Below, piece by piece: positions 40,700-53,439 of a stretch of 64,000 nt of DNA; the first letter of the stretch is position 1; every line of letters begins with the position of its first letter. Where the stretch lies: positions 992,001 through 1,056,000 of the forward strand of contig NW_024105098.1 in NCBI RefSeq assembly GCF_003945595.2, read 5' to 3'. The translations under genes and the position numbers were made by a program. The notes beneath the pieces are model-generated. The model did not search any database. It was not told where the DNA came from and saw only the letters and a list, made by a program, of their open reading frames with translations. Source of the stretch: Pipra filicauda (lineage: Eukaryota > Chordata > Aves > Passeriformes > Pipridae).

Positions 40700-40862
40700 C
40701 TTCTCCTCCATCCCGGGGATGGGGATTGGGTTGGGGACTGGGATGGGGATGGGGAGCAGCAGGGCTGGAAGGCACAGTGCAGAGCTGGTGGGATGTGGCG
40801 AAAGCCCTGCTGCTATGCAGGCTCATGGAGGGAAATTCATAATAAATGAGTTTTATCATTTA
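40700..40862 (+). repeat. Repeat module, copy B (plus): (GGGATG)n plus unique tail
   Basis: The hexamer-like GGGGATGGGGATTGGG array (40715-40758) is followed by GGTGGGATGTGGCGAAAGCC and then GGAAATTCATAATAAATGAG-TTTTATC. It aligns with copy A in the opposite orientation about 1 kb away. Both copies have an open frame in the same phase through the tail (GEFVIKEFY versus GKFIINEFY). Confidence 0.65.
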
Positions 40863-40869
40863 TTATCAG

Positions 40870-43840
40870 CTATTGCAGGGAGGCAACAGTTGGCCAAACA
40901 TGTGGGTGAGAGGAGGAGGAGGAGGAGGATGAAGAAGTCTCGTGGCTGGACATCCACTACTGCCTGCACACAGGGTGCCAGGGCACATTATCTCCGATCT
41001 GGGCAGGCAGACATCTGGCCAGAGCTGGTGAAATCCCTCCTGCAAGGGCTCAGCTGGCAGACACAGAGCCCTTTTCCCAAAAGAAATCTCACACCAGATG
41101 ACACCTTTCCCAGATCAGGGCTGATCCCAGCTTGTGTGGGAGTAACACACTCGGAATGCACACCTTCAGCAATGCTTTCCAGTCAGCAGGAGTCTCCCAG
41201 GGCTTTCCAGATGGCTGGGAGCTTCCACAGGTTTTCCAGCCTTTGGAATGGCCCTGCAGGGGTGGGGCATGAATATTTTTTCCAGGCAGGGTGGCCAGTT
41301 CAATGACGAGAAACTGCTGGCCCAGAGAGATGCTGGACCCCCCTGCTCTGCCTTGACTTTGCTAATGCTCTGTCTGGACTACTGGTGAAATTCCCAGCAG
41401 TTCCAGACAAGAGAGTTTCATTCTTCTCCTGCATCCAAGTAGGTATCCCTTCCAGGGATTAATTAGTAAATTAAAACAGTAGAAAGACCAAATTATTATG
41501 ATTAGACACAAGCCCTGGTAATAATGTCTCTCTCTTGCAGATCTGCATTATGTGCAGATTAGGTACACATTCCCACTCCCTCAAAGGGCTGCAGCAGTGG
41601 ATTCACCCTGCAGATTGATTCCCTTAGTGGGACTCTGAGGTCCTTAGGGGGACTCTGAGGTCCTTAGTGGAACACTGGGGTCAGATTTGGGAGGCTGAGA
41701 GCAACTTATGGATGCCTTAACACTGATTTCCAAGCCTGGAAACCCTGACCATGCAACCCACAGTGCTCTGTGCCTGAGGGAGAAGGAGAACCCCTTGCTG
41801 GGGTGGCAATGACCATGGTCTAGGGGTGCTGGCAGCATCTTTGAAGCCTCTGAGCACTGCCTCCGCACACACAGGGGTAAAAGCCCAGTTTGGAGATGTG
41901 GGAAGCACAAGGTGCCAGCGTGGGCATGCTACCCTGGGAATTTGTAATGCCCTCCTGCTCCCTGCCAGTTCCCAATACTCTCCTTGCTGTGCCAATGGCT
42001 CCGTGGGATGACCCACCACCCATCAGAGACGCTGCAGCTGCGCCTGCCGGTGCCCCTCGGCAGTGCCCCTGCCAAGCCCTGCACCCCGAGGCCAGGGCTG
42101 GCCAAGCCTTGCTCTCCTGATTAACGCAAGTGATGGATTAATTAGAGCTGCAGCCCCGTTTTCTATCCCTATCCAAAAAAGCCATCACATTTTGCCTGGC
42201 AAAAATCGTTCTTCTTAAACCTGAGTCACTTACGGTTCCTTGTTCTGATGCTCAGGGATTTCTTCTTTATCACTGGTTCTCCCTGACAGAGCCCAAACCC
42301 TGAGGGGATCAGCAGAGAGGGGGCTGAAACCCCTTCCCTGCCCACCCTGGGCACCTGGGCTCCCATGGAGATGGATGCTCTGCAAAGGGTGGGCAATGAT
42401 CCTGCCTTATTTTGGGCACACCTGAGGGAGGAAGATGCCCTTCTCGGTTTGACAAGCAAAGGAGAGGTTAAAATGCCTTTTCATCACCTAGGCAGGTTTG
42501 GGGGATTTTTATCAGCTCTCCTGCTTTAACTCTGGTTTATTTGCTGTTGAAATGCTGGCCCAAGGCAATGCTGAGGTTGGCTGCTGACTCAGTTGTAGCA
42601 CTGCTTCCCCTCCAGGGCTCTGTGACGTAGGGGAGAAGGAATCCCGAGCAATTATAACTTGATTATTTTACTGAACGTGTGATTACAAATGGGAACTGCA
42701 GAGCAATGAGCACTGCAGTCAAGATAAAATTAAAATGAGCCCAGGCTCCCCTGGTCCCATCTCTTGCTCCAAAGACAAGCAGCTGCTTGGGAAGCCTTTC
42801 ACACCCCAGTTATTTCTCAGCGACCACAGGAAAAGTGGTAACACCACCCCCCCCCCCCAAAACACTTTAGAAATTTCCAGGTTGATTTTTCTGTACAGTT
42901 CTGCTTGGCAGCAATGTCCTGGGAGAAGGATGAGCTCTCCAGCTCCTGCTCATGGGAGGTTGCCAGCATTATATTAAGTCTCAGTAAGCCTGGAGAGAGG
43001 TAGATTAGGTTGGAAATTAGAAAACACTGCAGGGATGGGATATGCCCCAAGGGGGACTCGGCCTCAGAGCCAGGAGATGCCATTGTGGCTGAACTGGCCT
43101 CTTCCCAGCTGTGGGTCATGGTGACATGGGTGTCCCTGGGCATTGTGCTGGGGCTCCTGTGCTGAGCTGAGCCAGTGGCAGGACAGTCACCCGCTCTGCC
43201 ACTTTCACTACTGTGGGTTTTCCCAAAGAACTTGGTGTCACCTCAGAAGGCTTTTCCCAATCTCTTGTATTGGGGTGCTGAGCGTCAGAGAGGAAACAAC
43301 AGCACCTCAGCTGCTGGCTGCCAGCTGACTCCATCACTGCCTCTGTGCCTAGAGAACAGCCTGCACAGCTCTCCTCTGGAGAGCACGTCGAGGCAGGATG
43401 ACATGCTGGAGGGTGAAATATTTCTGATTTGGGAATCCATGGGGCTGGCAGGCAGCAAGTGAGAGCTGCAGCGATGCAGTCTGAGGAAACACATGCAGCA
43501 GTGCCAGCAGCAGCTCTCCAGAGCTGCGCAGCTCTCGCCCAAGCCCAGCTTCCACAGAGAGCCAGCCTGCTGCTGGGGAAAGATGGTGTGAGTGAGTCAG
43601 GGATTCGGGTGAAGTGGCATCTTCCTGAGGCTGGAGAAGAACTCCACACCAAGAGCACAGAGCCTTGCAAGCCTCTGGCTCCCTCTGAGCCCAGGAGCTC
43701 AGTGCAGGCTGGGGAGACTCAGGTGGGAGGGAGCTGAGTGACTGAGAGCAGTGCTATGGGGCAATAGTGAGAGCACTCATGGGTGCTTTGAACTTCATCT
43801 CTGTTCTGTTTCCCCTTAGGTGACCTTGAGCTTGCAGAAT
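40870..43840. other. Intergenic sequence, 3 kb
   Basis: The region contains an AT-rich patch at 41460-41570 with a 12-bp palindrome TGCAGATCTGCA (41536-41547), a 20-bp tandem triplet at 41622-41681 and a C-run near 42848. No recognisable exon or transposon is seen. Confidence 0.55.
41622..41681. repeat. 20-bp tandem repeat, three copies
   Basis: CCTTAGTGGGACTCTGAGGT is repeated three times (41622-41641, 41642-41661, 41662-41681), the last with three or so changes. Confidence 0.9.
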
Positions 43841-43848
43841 ATGATCAC

Positions 43849-44305
43849 AGAATCATAGAACCACTGAATGGTTTGTGTTAGAAGAGACCCTAAAGGTCAT
43901 ACAGTTCCAACAGCCTGTCCCCACAGGCAGAGACACCTTCCACTAGACCAGGTTGCTCCAAGCCCCATCCAACCTGGCCTTGGACACTTCCAGGGATGGG
44001 GCAGCCACATCTCTGGGCAACCTGTGCCAGGGCCTCACCACCCTCATAAGGAAGAAATTCTTCCCCAAATCCAATCTAACCCTGCCCTCTGTCAGTGTGA
44101 AGCTATTCTCCCTTGTCCAATCCCTCCCTATCCTAGTCCAAACTCCCTCTTCAGCTCTCTTGCAGCCCCTTTAGGTACTAAAAAGTCACAATAAGTTCTC
44201 CCTGGAGCCTTCTGTTCTCCAGGCTGAACAATCCTCAGCCTTTCCTCACAGGAGGGGTGTTCCATCCCTCTAATCATCTTTGTGGACTCCTCTGGACTTG
44301 ATGAT
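43849..44305 (-). mobile_element. CR1 LINE 3' end, about 460 bp
   Basis: The plus-strand text is the reverse complement of a CR1 3' end. It starts ATCACAGAATCATAGAACCA, followed by AGGTTGCTCCAAGCCCCATC, GGGCAACCTGTGCCAGGGCC and AAGAAATTCTTCCCCAAATC. CR1 is the dominant LINE in birds. The copy is 5'-truncated, as usual for the family. Confidence 0.95.
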
Positions 44306-46728
44306 GACCATGGTGACAATGCAACAGCTCAGAACATGAGGGTGTCACAGCATCGTGGCATCAGAAACCATTGGCAGAGAGCACCAGGGATGGCCACACA
44401 CCTGAAAGGCAGGGTGCAACATTGCACCTTCCCATCCATGTACCAACCACACTGCTCCCCAAACTACATGTTGGCAGAGCAAAGACAAGAGGGATGCCTC
44501 AGCCCAGCCAGGCAGGAGGTGCTCTGCCTCTGGCTGCTGCTGTTGTGTTATTAAAACACGTAGAAAACTGCCACATCTGTGTGCCCAGCAGTTCTTTTAG
44601 CATGGTGAAAAAAACCCCAAATTTAACAAAATATATGGAAACACCCCCCCTCTTGTACAGAGATATCAATGTACCATCTGCAACCTAAAGCATCCAGTGC
44701 TGTGGGTGACAGCTCACTGCACACCCATGGGCGCAGCTGGGTGCCTCCATCATGGAGAAGGGAGGTAGGAGGAGGACAGAGGAAGAGTATGAAGCAAATT
44801 TGAGGGGCAGGAGCTCATGCAAAGGCAGAGCCACGGCTCCACGCCCTCGGGGCAGGCGTGGGAACAGCAGGGTCCTGCCTCCTGGCTCCAGCTGCTGCCA
44901 GACTTGGAGCACATGGAGAAGAGCAAGGAAGGGAGTAAAGGAGCTGTCAGATGTTGTTAGTGGTGTGGCACCTCTTAATAAGGCCCATCTGGCTGGAAGG
45001 CAGCAGATCCTGCAGGATTTCTGCGGACCTGATGGCAAATGCTTCTGCCAAGGTTTTACAATCAGCATTAATAAACACGCTGGGGCGGCATTTGGCACCA
45101 CGAGCTCAAACTTCCCAGGATGAGAGCAAGAAAAAAAACAGGATTACTACAAAAATCCTCACTGCAGCGCAGAGCTCCTGGGAAACTCATTGCATCTTTC
45201 AGGATGTGTGGATCCCACACACCCACCCAGCTGTAGGGTCACTTCTGGTCGTGTACCTAGTTCCCATGGACACCCCATCTCACCGGGAATGTGCATATGA
45301 ATCCTGCATCCTTAATCAAAAGGCTGAACAGGTTTTCCACCAGCCTTTCAAACACGAAGAGCCACCGGGCCTTTGTCCAAATCTCTATTCCTTGTCCTGC
45401 ATCGCTGCACCCCAAGGGACACAGGTGGCTGTGTGGGGCTGTACCTGTGGCATGGCAACTCCTGTTCTCAGGAAAAGGGGCCGTGAGAGGACTGCAGGGA
45501 TGAAACTCGCTGTGACAAACCCGTGTGTCACCTCAAGGCAGCACGTGTCATTGGCCAGCGGGCACTCCTAGGGCATGATGGCACCACACAGCGTGTCTGG
45601 GAGGGAACAGCTGGGCCTGTAGGTGTGGAAGAGCGGCAGAAAAAGCCCATGTGATTTGGGAAATGCCGCATTTGGGGATGATGAAAGGGTAGAGCTGCGT
45701 CGAGTGGCTATCGATGAATCACAGGGCTGTAGGGAACACTCTGGTGGGTGTTGAAAGCGCTCTGTAAAGCTTGGCTCAGCTGCAGCAGGCGTTTGGGCGT
45801 GCAGGAACGTGCTCTGCTGCCTATTCCCAGCATTCCCCCACCAGAGCTGGGGAAACATTGTGGGGTCAAGGGGAACCAAAGGTGGTAGTGTCCGTGGGGG
45901 ACCCCCGCACACTGCCGGCCCCAAGGCAAGGGAAGGGACCTGCATGGGGGTGCCTTGGGATGGAGCATGTGGTCCCAGCATGGCATGCTGGTGTGTCCAA
46001 GCTTTGCCAGGACAGCCCTGCCCAGGGGTGCTTATTTGGTGCCAGGGGTTCAGCCACCCCCCGGCTCCTGGGCCCTACAGAGTCCCCTCAGGTGAGTTGG
46101 CCTCTCTTAACTGAGCACAATTAAACTTTCTTCATTAGAAACTCTACTAGGTTGAGCAGCCTGGAGCACCAGGCTGCAGAGGACACTGAGTCTCCTTGCT
46201 GCTGGGGATGGGGAGGTCCCAGAATCAAACCACGCTGAAGGCACTGATCCTGCACATCTGCACAGATGCCCTTTGCGTTACCCCCACAGCTGGTCTAGCC
46301 TGTGTCCCCACTGAGGCTCTTCTTCCCCAGGGCCACAGTACTGTCCCCAAACCTGCCCCACTCTCCCTGAGGGCTGGCCGGAGTTCTCCTCACTGAGAGT
46401 GATAAGAAGAATCACTTTAAGGATATACTTCCTTAAATCCCTTAAACTCCTGAATTAAAATAAGGATGTGGGATTTAACTTGGAAGGTTTTGAAGGAGAT
46501 ATTTTCGTTATACATCATCATGCATGTCACGAGCCTCAAATATTTGGAAGGGCTGTATAAATAACTTTGTGATCACCTTTTCTCAACTGGCTCCTGCCTC
46601 CGTCTGTCCCACAGCTGCCACGGAGCAGGGAAACGTGCGTGGCACTCAGGAACCTGCAGGTTTACTCTCAGTTACTTTCTGGATTTCCATAAAAGATGCT
46701 GTCAAAAGCCTTGTTTCATATGAAAGGC
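44306..46728. other. Intergenic sequence, 2.4 kb
   Basis: No coding exon, RNA gene or recognised repeat was found. A few open frames of 100-200 codons exist, but they lack homology and conserved splice context. Confidence 0.55.
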
Positions 46729-46776
46729 AGGAGAGGAGAGGAGAGGAGAGGAGAGGAGAGGAGAGGAGAGGAGAGG
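46729..46776. repeat. (GGAGA)n microsatellite
   Basis: This is an uninterrupted GAGAGGAGAG-type pentanucleotide tract of about nine to ten units, purine-only on the plus strand. Confidence 0.95.
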
Positions 46777-46964
46777 CTTGCACCTGAGCGGAGAGAGGCC
46801 CCGATGAGCGGCGAGGGCGAGAGGAGCGGCTGATGGAGACTGAGGCCTCCCGAGGCAGAGGGGAGATTGGAGCTCGGAGTTTTGCCATTGCGGATTGAGG
46901 AGAGGAGCAGGACCTGGGTTGAGTGAGGAACTTGGCTGTGAGGAGAGGCGAGGACGATGGGTGT

Positions 46965-47157
46965 AGGATCGCGGAGAGGAGAGGAGAGAGGCGAGGAGAG
47001 GAGAGGAGCGGAGAGGAGAGGAGGAGGAGAGGAGAGGAGAGAGAGAGAGGAGAGGAGAGGAGAGGAGAGGAGAGGAGAGGAGGAGAGGAGGAGAGGAGAG
47101 GAGAGGAGAGGAGAGTCAGGAGGAGAGGAGAGGAGAGGAGAGGAGAGGAGAGGATCA
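46965..47157. repeat. Purine-rich (GGAGA)n / (GGA)n tract
   Basis: This is a nearly pure purine strand of about 190 bp composed of AGGAG pentamers with phase slips (GAGGAGGAG, GAGAGAGAG) and rare C/T interruptions. Long purine tracts of this kind can form triplex (H-DNA). Confidence 0.95.
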
Positions 47158-47214
47158 GGATCAGGATCAGGACCAGGATCAGGACCAGGATCAGGACCAG
47201 GATCAGGACCAGGG
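47152..47214. repeat. Hexanucleotide (GGATCA/GGACCA)n repeat
   Basis: About ten units of a 6-bp repeat alternate GGATCA and GGACCA, directly abutting the purine tract. The regular alternation implies a 12-bp higher-order unit in its second half. Confidence 0.92.
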
Positions 47215-50200
47215 TGCACAAGGATGCTGCTTCCCCCAAGCATGCCTCAGGCACCTGCAAACTGTTAGGACAAAACTGTTGGCACCAAAACACCACCACA
47301 TTACTGGGATCTACACCATGTACTGGGCAATGGTTGTGTAAAGCCCAGAACTCCCATATATGAAATCATAGAATCATAGATAGGAATTTTCCTGACATTT
47401 TCAGTGAACAGAGAGGCAAAATAAGCCAGAAGCTGTTTCCCACCTTGACAGCTGAACCAGCCAGGGAGACCTGGGGACATAACTTGGGGTGCCCCACATC
47501 CTCCTTCCCATCACCCCAGACCAGCAGCTGGTAGACATTCCTCAAGATCTGCACCCCAAAAACACACTCCAGGCCCTGGGACCTGGGGCAGGGGGCAGCT
47601 CTGATGCTCTCTGGGTGATTTTTTCCCCAAAGCTACATCAAGAAGACATTGCTATTAAAAGACCTTCTGGGTCTGTGATGCGAATCCTCAACCACAGCCA
47701 GCCAGCTTGTCTCAGGTTCAGCTTAAACCCCTCCATGCCGGGCTGCTGGGGCTGGTGCTGCAGTCACCAGGAGAAGAGAAATGTTTGCCATATGCTGAGG
47801 GATTACTGTATAAAACTGAGATGCTTGGCTGCACGCCAAGACACAGGGTTTCCAAATAGAGTCTGAATCCTGGACAGAAAAGTTCCAACTAAATATAGAC
47901 ATGACAGCCTCGGAGTTGACTTCTTGTTTTTTTTTTTATTTGAGTTCACCTAAAATAGCATGTTGGGGGTTTTTTTGTGCCCTGTCGAGGGGGTAGGTAT
48001 AGGCATGTTTACAAACAGAGTTACAAACCCAAGGAGATGGTGGGATGGGAACCTTACTCTCTGCTCTTGCCTACCCTTGGATGGTCCTGAGGGATGGAGG
48101 GGAAGCGGGTGCAGAGTACCTGGGCTGCCTCCAGAGGTGAGGTCCTCTTCCACACACCCTGCCCAGAAAGGTCTATCAGCCTAAAAACCGTTGCTAAAAA
48201 AAAAAAGAGAGTAAAAAAATTTGGGGCACATGATGACACAGGGGACAAGACGAGTGGGTGGCACCAGCGGGGGCTCGCTTGCACGTGGCTCAGCAAGGAG
48301 GAACTTCACTGGGTGCATTCAGCAGAGCCAGTCCTGCTGCTGGGAGCCAGGAAGCTGAGAAAAACTCAGCAAGGAGATGGTGCTTTCACTTGGAAAAGGC
48401 AGTGTGGATTTCCTGGGCTGCCAGCCCTGCTCACACCTTTTGGAGACGTGGGCTGGATTACTCAGCCATAAGACCCACTGGCAAATGCAGCAACAAAATC
48501 AAAGCCCAGCACTGGGATGGAGCAAGGGGCCAGGATCTCGGTGGCTTTGGGATGCAGCTCCTCCAGGTGCAGTAAGTGAAATACTTTTGCAAAAGCCCAT
48601 AGAAAAAGTAACAAAGCCTAAATATCTCGGACGGGAAAGCAGGCTTTGGATGTGCTCCTCACACCCAGCATGGAGTGTTGGGAAGAAGCGTTGGAGGGAA
48701 AGTGGAGAGAACTCCCAAGCCAGCCATGTGCACTGGAGGCAGCGGGATGTTGGAAGCTCTTTAAAGGGTTAGGGGAGAAAACTTCCAGAAACCTGTAAGT
48801 TGTTGGCTGTCTAACATCGTATATATATATATATACATATATATAAGAAATATAAGAAAATATCTTTAATAACCTTGATGAGAGAGAGGAGGTGAGACAA
48901 GCCCCTTATATTGTACGTGGGTTTGCACAGCATCCTCAAGAGCTTTCCAACACCCTTGCATTCAAGGCAGGAATTTATTTAAGGGTTCACAGCTACTAGG
49001 ACACCTGATAGGGATAAAAATCAAGCAGATGCTTGAGACAGACCTTAAATGAGGGCAGCCCTAGAAAACATAGGAGGTCTGAGTATTAAATAATCAGTAG
49101 TCTGAAAGGAAAAAAAAAAGGTTTAAACTAATATAGAAAGGCAGGAAACCGGACGAGGTGTGATCCCACTGCAGCAAAAGAGCTGCCAGGAGGGAGAAGT
49201 CTGGCTCTGCAAAACTCCTGTTCCTAAACAACAGCGTTGGGGAGGTCGGTGACATGGAGGAGGTAGGGCTAATAATAACAAATACAGCCAGAGTTATACC
49301 TTACATAGAGAAAACTGCACTGGAACTGGCTTTCTGAGAGCCCAGCAAAAAGCTTTTGTTTAATTTATGGGGCTCAGGCTATTTTTAGCCAGCAGATCCT
49401 TGGGGTTTTATCTGAGATCGCTGCTCTGAGCCAGCAGCTGGAACATTTTAATTGTTTGCTCTGGATTTGGGGTGGGTTTTTTTCCAAAGGGAGAAAGAGG
49501 AAAGCAGGTACTGGGGTCTCCAGACACTAGCCCCTGCTGGTCTCCTGACACCCTTAGCAGCACCTCCCAGCGTGGGGAGGGCAAACAGGTTTCAGAGCAG
49601 CTCTCTGCCTCCTGGGAGACTTTTTGGGGCGGTGCTGGGGGGATCATAGGGTGAACCCCTGTCCTCCAGTCCAGCCAGGACTCTGCACTCTTCCCCAGCC
49701 CCTGCTAAAGGCCAGCAACCAGCAAGCAAGAGCGTGGCAGGGGGACACCGTGTCTCCCCGTCCTCTGTTTGCTGCAGTGGTTTAAAAATAGCCTGGGCGG
49801 TCCAACAAGGAGAGAGCATCCCCTTCTTCCAGGAAAGCCAGAAGCGCTCTGGGCCTGGGAACCTGCCTGCATGCAGTGGGGGTTTATTTGTCAGGAAAGC
49901 CCTTTGGTATCTGCCTGGAGCGTGGATGCGAGAGGAGCCATCTGCTCAGGGACAGGCCGTGTTTACACCAGCCCTGACGGAGCCTTGTTCCAGCTCCCAT
50001 CAAGCCGTTGGCACCTCTGCCCTGCTCAGAGCTTGGCCCCAGGGATGAATGCAGACATCTCTGTTTAGAAAAACACTGGCTCTGCTGCGCTGGGATCTCC
50101 CATGTCAGCTCAGAAATCCATCCTGGCTGGTGGCTGATGAGCGCTGGCACAGTGAGGTGACGGGGGCCTGGTGGGGTGTCCCTGCCATGCAGGGCACTGG

Positions 50201-53200
50201 GAATGCCAGCAGCCTCTCCGGAGCTGTGCCCTGGTGCTGAGCACAGCGCAGCCAAAGGAGCCCAGGTTGGCAGGGGGCTGGAGGGGACAGTGGGCTGGAG
50301 CCCATGGCAGAGCCACTGGCCTCGTAGGCAGTCCCAGCATGGGGACACCACAGCACAAGAGAGTGTTCTGGGAGTTCCTGCTCCACCCCCAACCCTCAGG
50401 ACTCCAGGCGGATACTTTTCCCCAGGCTCACAGGGAGGTGTTGGTGAGTTATGAGACAGAAAGGAGGCAAGCAAAAGCAAAACAAAGCATCTCAGCTGGG
50501 CACATACTCTCAGGGGAGGCTGAGGTGCTCCAAGCTGCTCGTCTGCCTGTGCTGACCCAAGGGGATGTGGGCTTGGGATTAAAAGGAAAACTTTGAAGAA
50601 GGGCAAGAAAAATCAAGTTTTCAACCTTACTTCCCACACACACACCCCTTTTATTTTTTTCCCTTTTGTCTCCCTAAGAGTAACTCTTTTTCATTTGGAC
50701 CCTGCTGACACAAACAACCCCAGGTTTTGTGCTGAAACACCGACAATCACCTCTTTCTATTGCCGGCCGGCGTGGCAAGCTAATTTTAACCTTCCCAGCT
50801 CCCTTTCATCTCCTGGAGATTGTCCTGTTGCAGCCAGGGAGTGCTAGAAAATAGTGCATCGCCCACTCATCCAGCCTCCTTCAAGGGAAATATTTATATG
50901 ATGCCAAAGAGAGGGTTTCCATGGCAGTGATGACTTTAGCACCGTCACCTTGGAAACCACTTGAGGCCATCTTGAAGGGTTTGAAAATCCCCTTCAGAGA
51001 CAAATAAGGAGAGGGAGAGGAAAGGCCACTGGGATTAGAGTGGCATTTCAGTCTCCCCCAGCTTGCCCGTTGGCTCCTTGCCCACTCTCGCTGCTCTGGG
51101 TCCTTGCCCGTGCCACTGGGATGTTCTGTAGCCTGGATGTTGCTTCATTGATAGACCCAGGACAAAGGAATGAGGTGCTCTGCAAACAGAAATGGTTTGG
51201 TTGATGCTTCCTCCTGCTTTCCAAGCCATCTGGCAGCGGCTCTGGTGTCAGGGCACTGCTAAGCCAGTATGACAGAGCTTCCTCCAGCCCTGAAGGGGGC
51301 TTCAGGGAGACCCCTGCCTGCACTGGCTAACACAGGGGTGATACCAGCGCCAGCCCAACCTCAAGCACCAGCTGCTTTCAGAACAGCAAACACACAGGTC
51401 CCACGTCTTTTTGATAGCCCCTGAGTCCTCACTACACACAGCGTGTCCAGTGTTTCTCCCAAGCAGCTGCCAAAATCTGAACCACATGCAGGAGGCGACT
51501 GCTGGCGTCAGAGCGCTCGCCTGTGGTGTCGAAATGAAAAGAGCCTGGTTCCCTCCTCTGTGTCACGCACCTCCCACAGCTCAGCCCCCACATCCCGTGG
51601 TTCAGCCGACTGAGCACCATCGGCCACTTACTCTCCCAGCCTGCAGGAGCTCTCTCACCAGCAGCCAGCCCATCTGGCTCTCAAGGACACCAGGAACATG
51701 ACAGGGAGAGCGAAGCTTTCCTAGCAGATGGAGGATGAGCTCCGCTATGCAGCTGGTGGTGGCAGGGGTGGCCAGTGTTGCTGCTTGTTCAAGCTATGGG
51801 ATCGCTTTCTTTGGGATTTTGCTGAAAAATATTAGTCATCTTCTTCATTTTGTTTAGGACAATCCAAAATACTTTATTCTTTCTCCCTGAGGTGCCTCCA
51901 CGCCAAGGAGTCATTGATTCTCCAAGCCAGAGCTCTGACCTCGGCACCCCTGATCAGCTCTGCTGAGCATCTCCAGTGCTGCCTCCCACCTCCCACCTAT
52001 GAGTACCTTCACACCACCCCACATCTGCCCCCTCAGCCAAAATCAGCTGGCCACAAACAACCCAGACAGCTTTCCTTCAGAGAAATACCCATACAGTGCT
52101 TAGTCCCTCCACGGGATCCCAAGGGTGTGCCTGACCACGGTGCCGTTACCAGGATAGCTCATGTCTCTCTGTCCCACTGTCTGTGCCAGGCTGCCTGCTC
52201 CTGCCTGCAACTTGTGGGGGGCAAGGAGCTGGGGTGCCCCAGCTATGTGTTGATGGTGTCAGCAACCATGGGTCTACCTGGAAAAGCTTGGCCTTGTTCT
52301 GAATTAACGTGGCTGAACCTGCCTTTGCTCTGGAGCCCAAATGCCCATCCAGCCTCAAGGGCCAGTGGCTGCAGGTGTCACTGCAGAGCAGGGGAGCAGC
52401 AGCCAGCAAGGGCACAGCACCCTGTGGTACCCATGGGTGCAGCACTGGAAGCAAGGATGGGTGCACTTGTAGGAACATATGGTTATGGCTCTTGCTGCTG
52501 CTGCCAAGAAGGCCATGTAGTGATACTCTTACCCCATTCCCAAGGGATCTGGGATAAGAGCAGATCAGCCCAATGAGAGCAGCCCTGGCCATGCAGCATC
52601 ATAACCCTCCTCACAGTGACTGTGGGAACCCATTTCTTTTGGGCTGTCTGCATGAAGTGGTGTGGAGCTCTGGCTCCAGCACAGGGAAGTTCTCAGTGCA
52701 CTCTTGACCTACAGAATGTGAAAATCCCCATTTATACTGATGCAGCTTCTCACATCTTGAACACTGAACACGTGGGCATGAGGCCAGGGGTGCCTGGCTT
52801 TGCCCAGGGTAGAGACTCCTAGCATTCTGTGTGTCACAAAATTCATGCCTGGCCTGTGCTAACCAAGGCATCAGGCTGGGATGCAAAGGATGGAATTACA
52901 AGGGTAAATATTTATTCATTGGCATGAGATGTCCCAGCCAAATCAGGGCACCCAAACGTGGTTTTATATGGGGTTCTCACACCCATCAAACGCTCAGGTA
53001 CAACACGACTTGACTGAGCACTGACACCCACACTACCAAATCTCCAGTCACAGTAAAACTTGGCAAAGCCGCTCTGTTTCTGCAGCGTTCTGCTGCTTAT
53101 CTATCGATCCAGGTGTCCCTGAGTCCCCCTGGCTGCAATGACCAATCTGGGACACCGGACGATGCTGGGAAAGTCTCAGAGCCCTGTCGGCTGGGATGCT

Positions 53201-53400
53201 GCGGTACCCTGGGTGTCCCAGGGATAAACCTATTCTTTATTCTACAGGCTCTGCTCTGAGCTTCCCAGAAGCAAAATTCTTCTCTCCAGGGCCGGGTTGT
53301 CCTTTGGTTTGTTTTACTTCAGCACGAACAATATCAAAGTTTGCAACAAAACTCCACTACCGCATCACATCGCGGTGTGTCATGAGAACTAATATGTATT
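47215..53400. other. Intergenic sequence upstream of PTTG1IP, 6.2 kb
   Basis: The region holds a 20-bp CR1 tail remnant (about 47365-47385), a (TA)n microsatellite at 48820-48845 and a palindromic MEF2-like word GGCTATTTTTAGCC near 49378. There is no recognisable exon, tRNA or large repeat. Confidence 0.5.
48820..48845. repeat. (TA)n microsatellite
   Basis: An ATATATATATATATATACAT-type tract of about 26 bp has a single C interruption. Confidence 0.95.
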
Positions 53401-53439
53401 TTAACATCAACGTGCTTCCGTGCTATAAAGAGCGATGAA

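Noticed and set aside
44752..45123. 123-codon plus-strand open frame in the intergenic region
   Set aside because: It has no recognisable domain, promoter or splice context. It lies in unremarkable intergenic sequence.
46923..47363. Arg/Glu-rich open frames over the purine tract
   Set aside because: They are direct translations of (GGAGA)n and have no independent support.
34000..53400. Search for CRYGS or other genes expected beyond DGKG
   Set aside because: No crystallin or other family sequence was found in either direction, so none is annotated.
53422..53429. CTATAAAG as the PTTG1IP TATA box
   Set aside because: It lies 380 bp upstream of the ATG and outside the CpG island, so a TATA-less start within the island is more likely.
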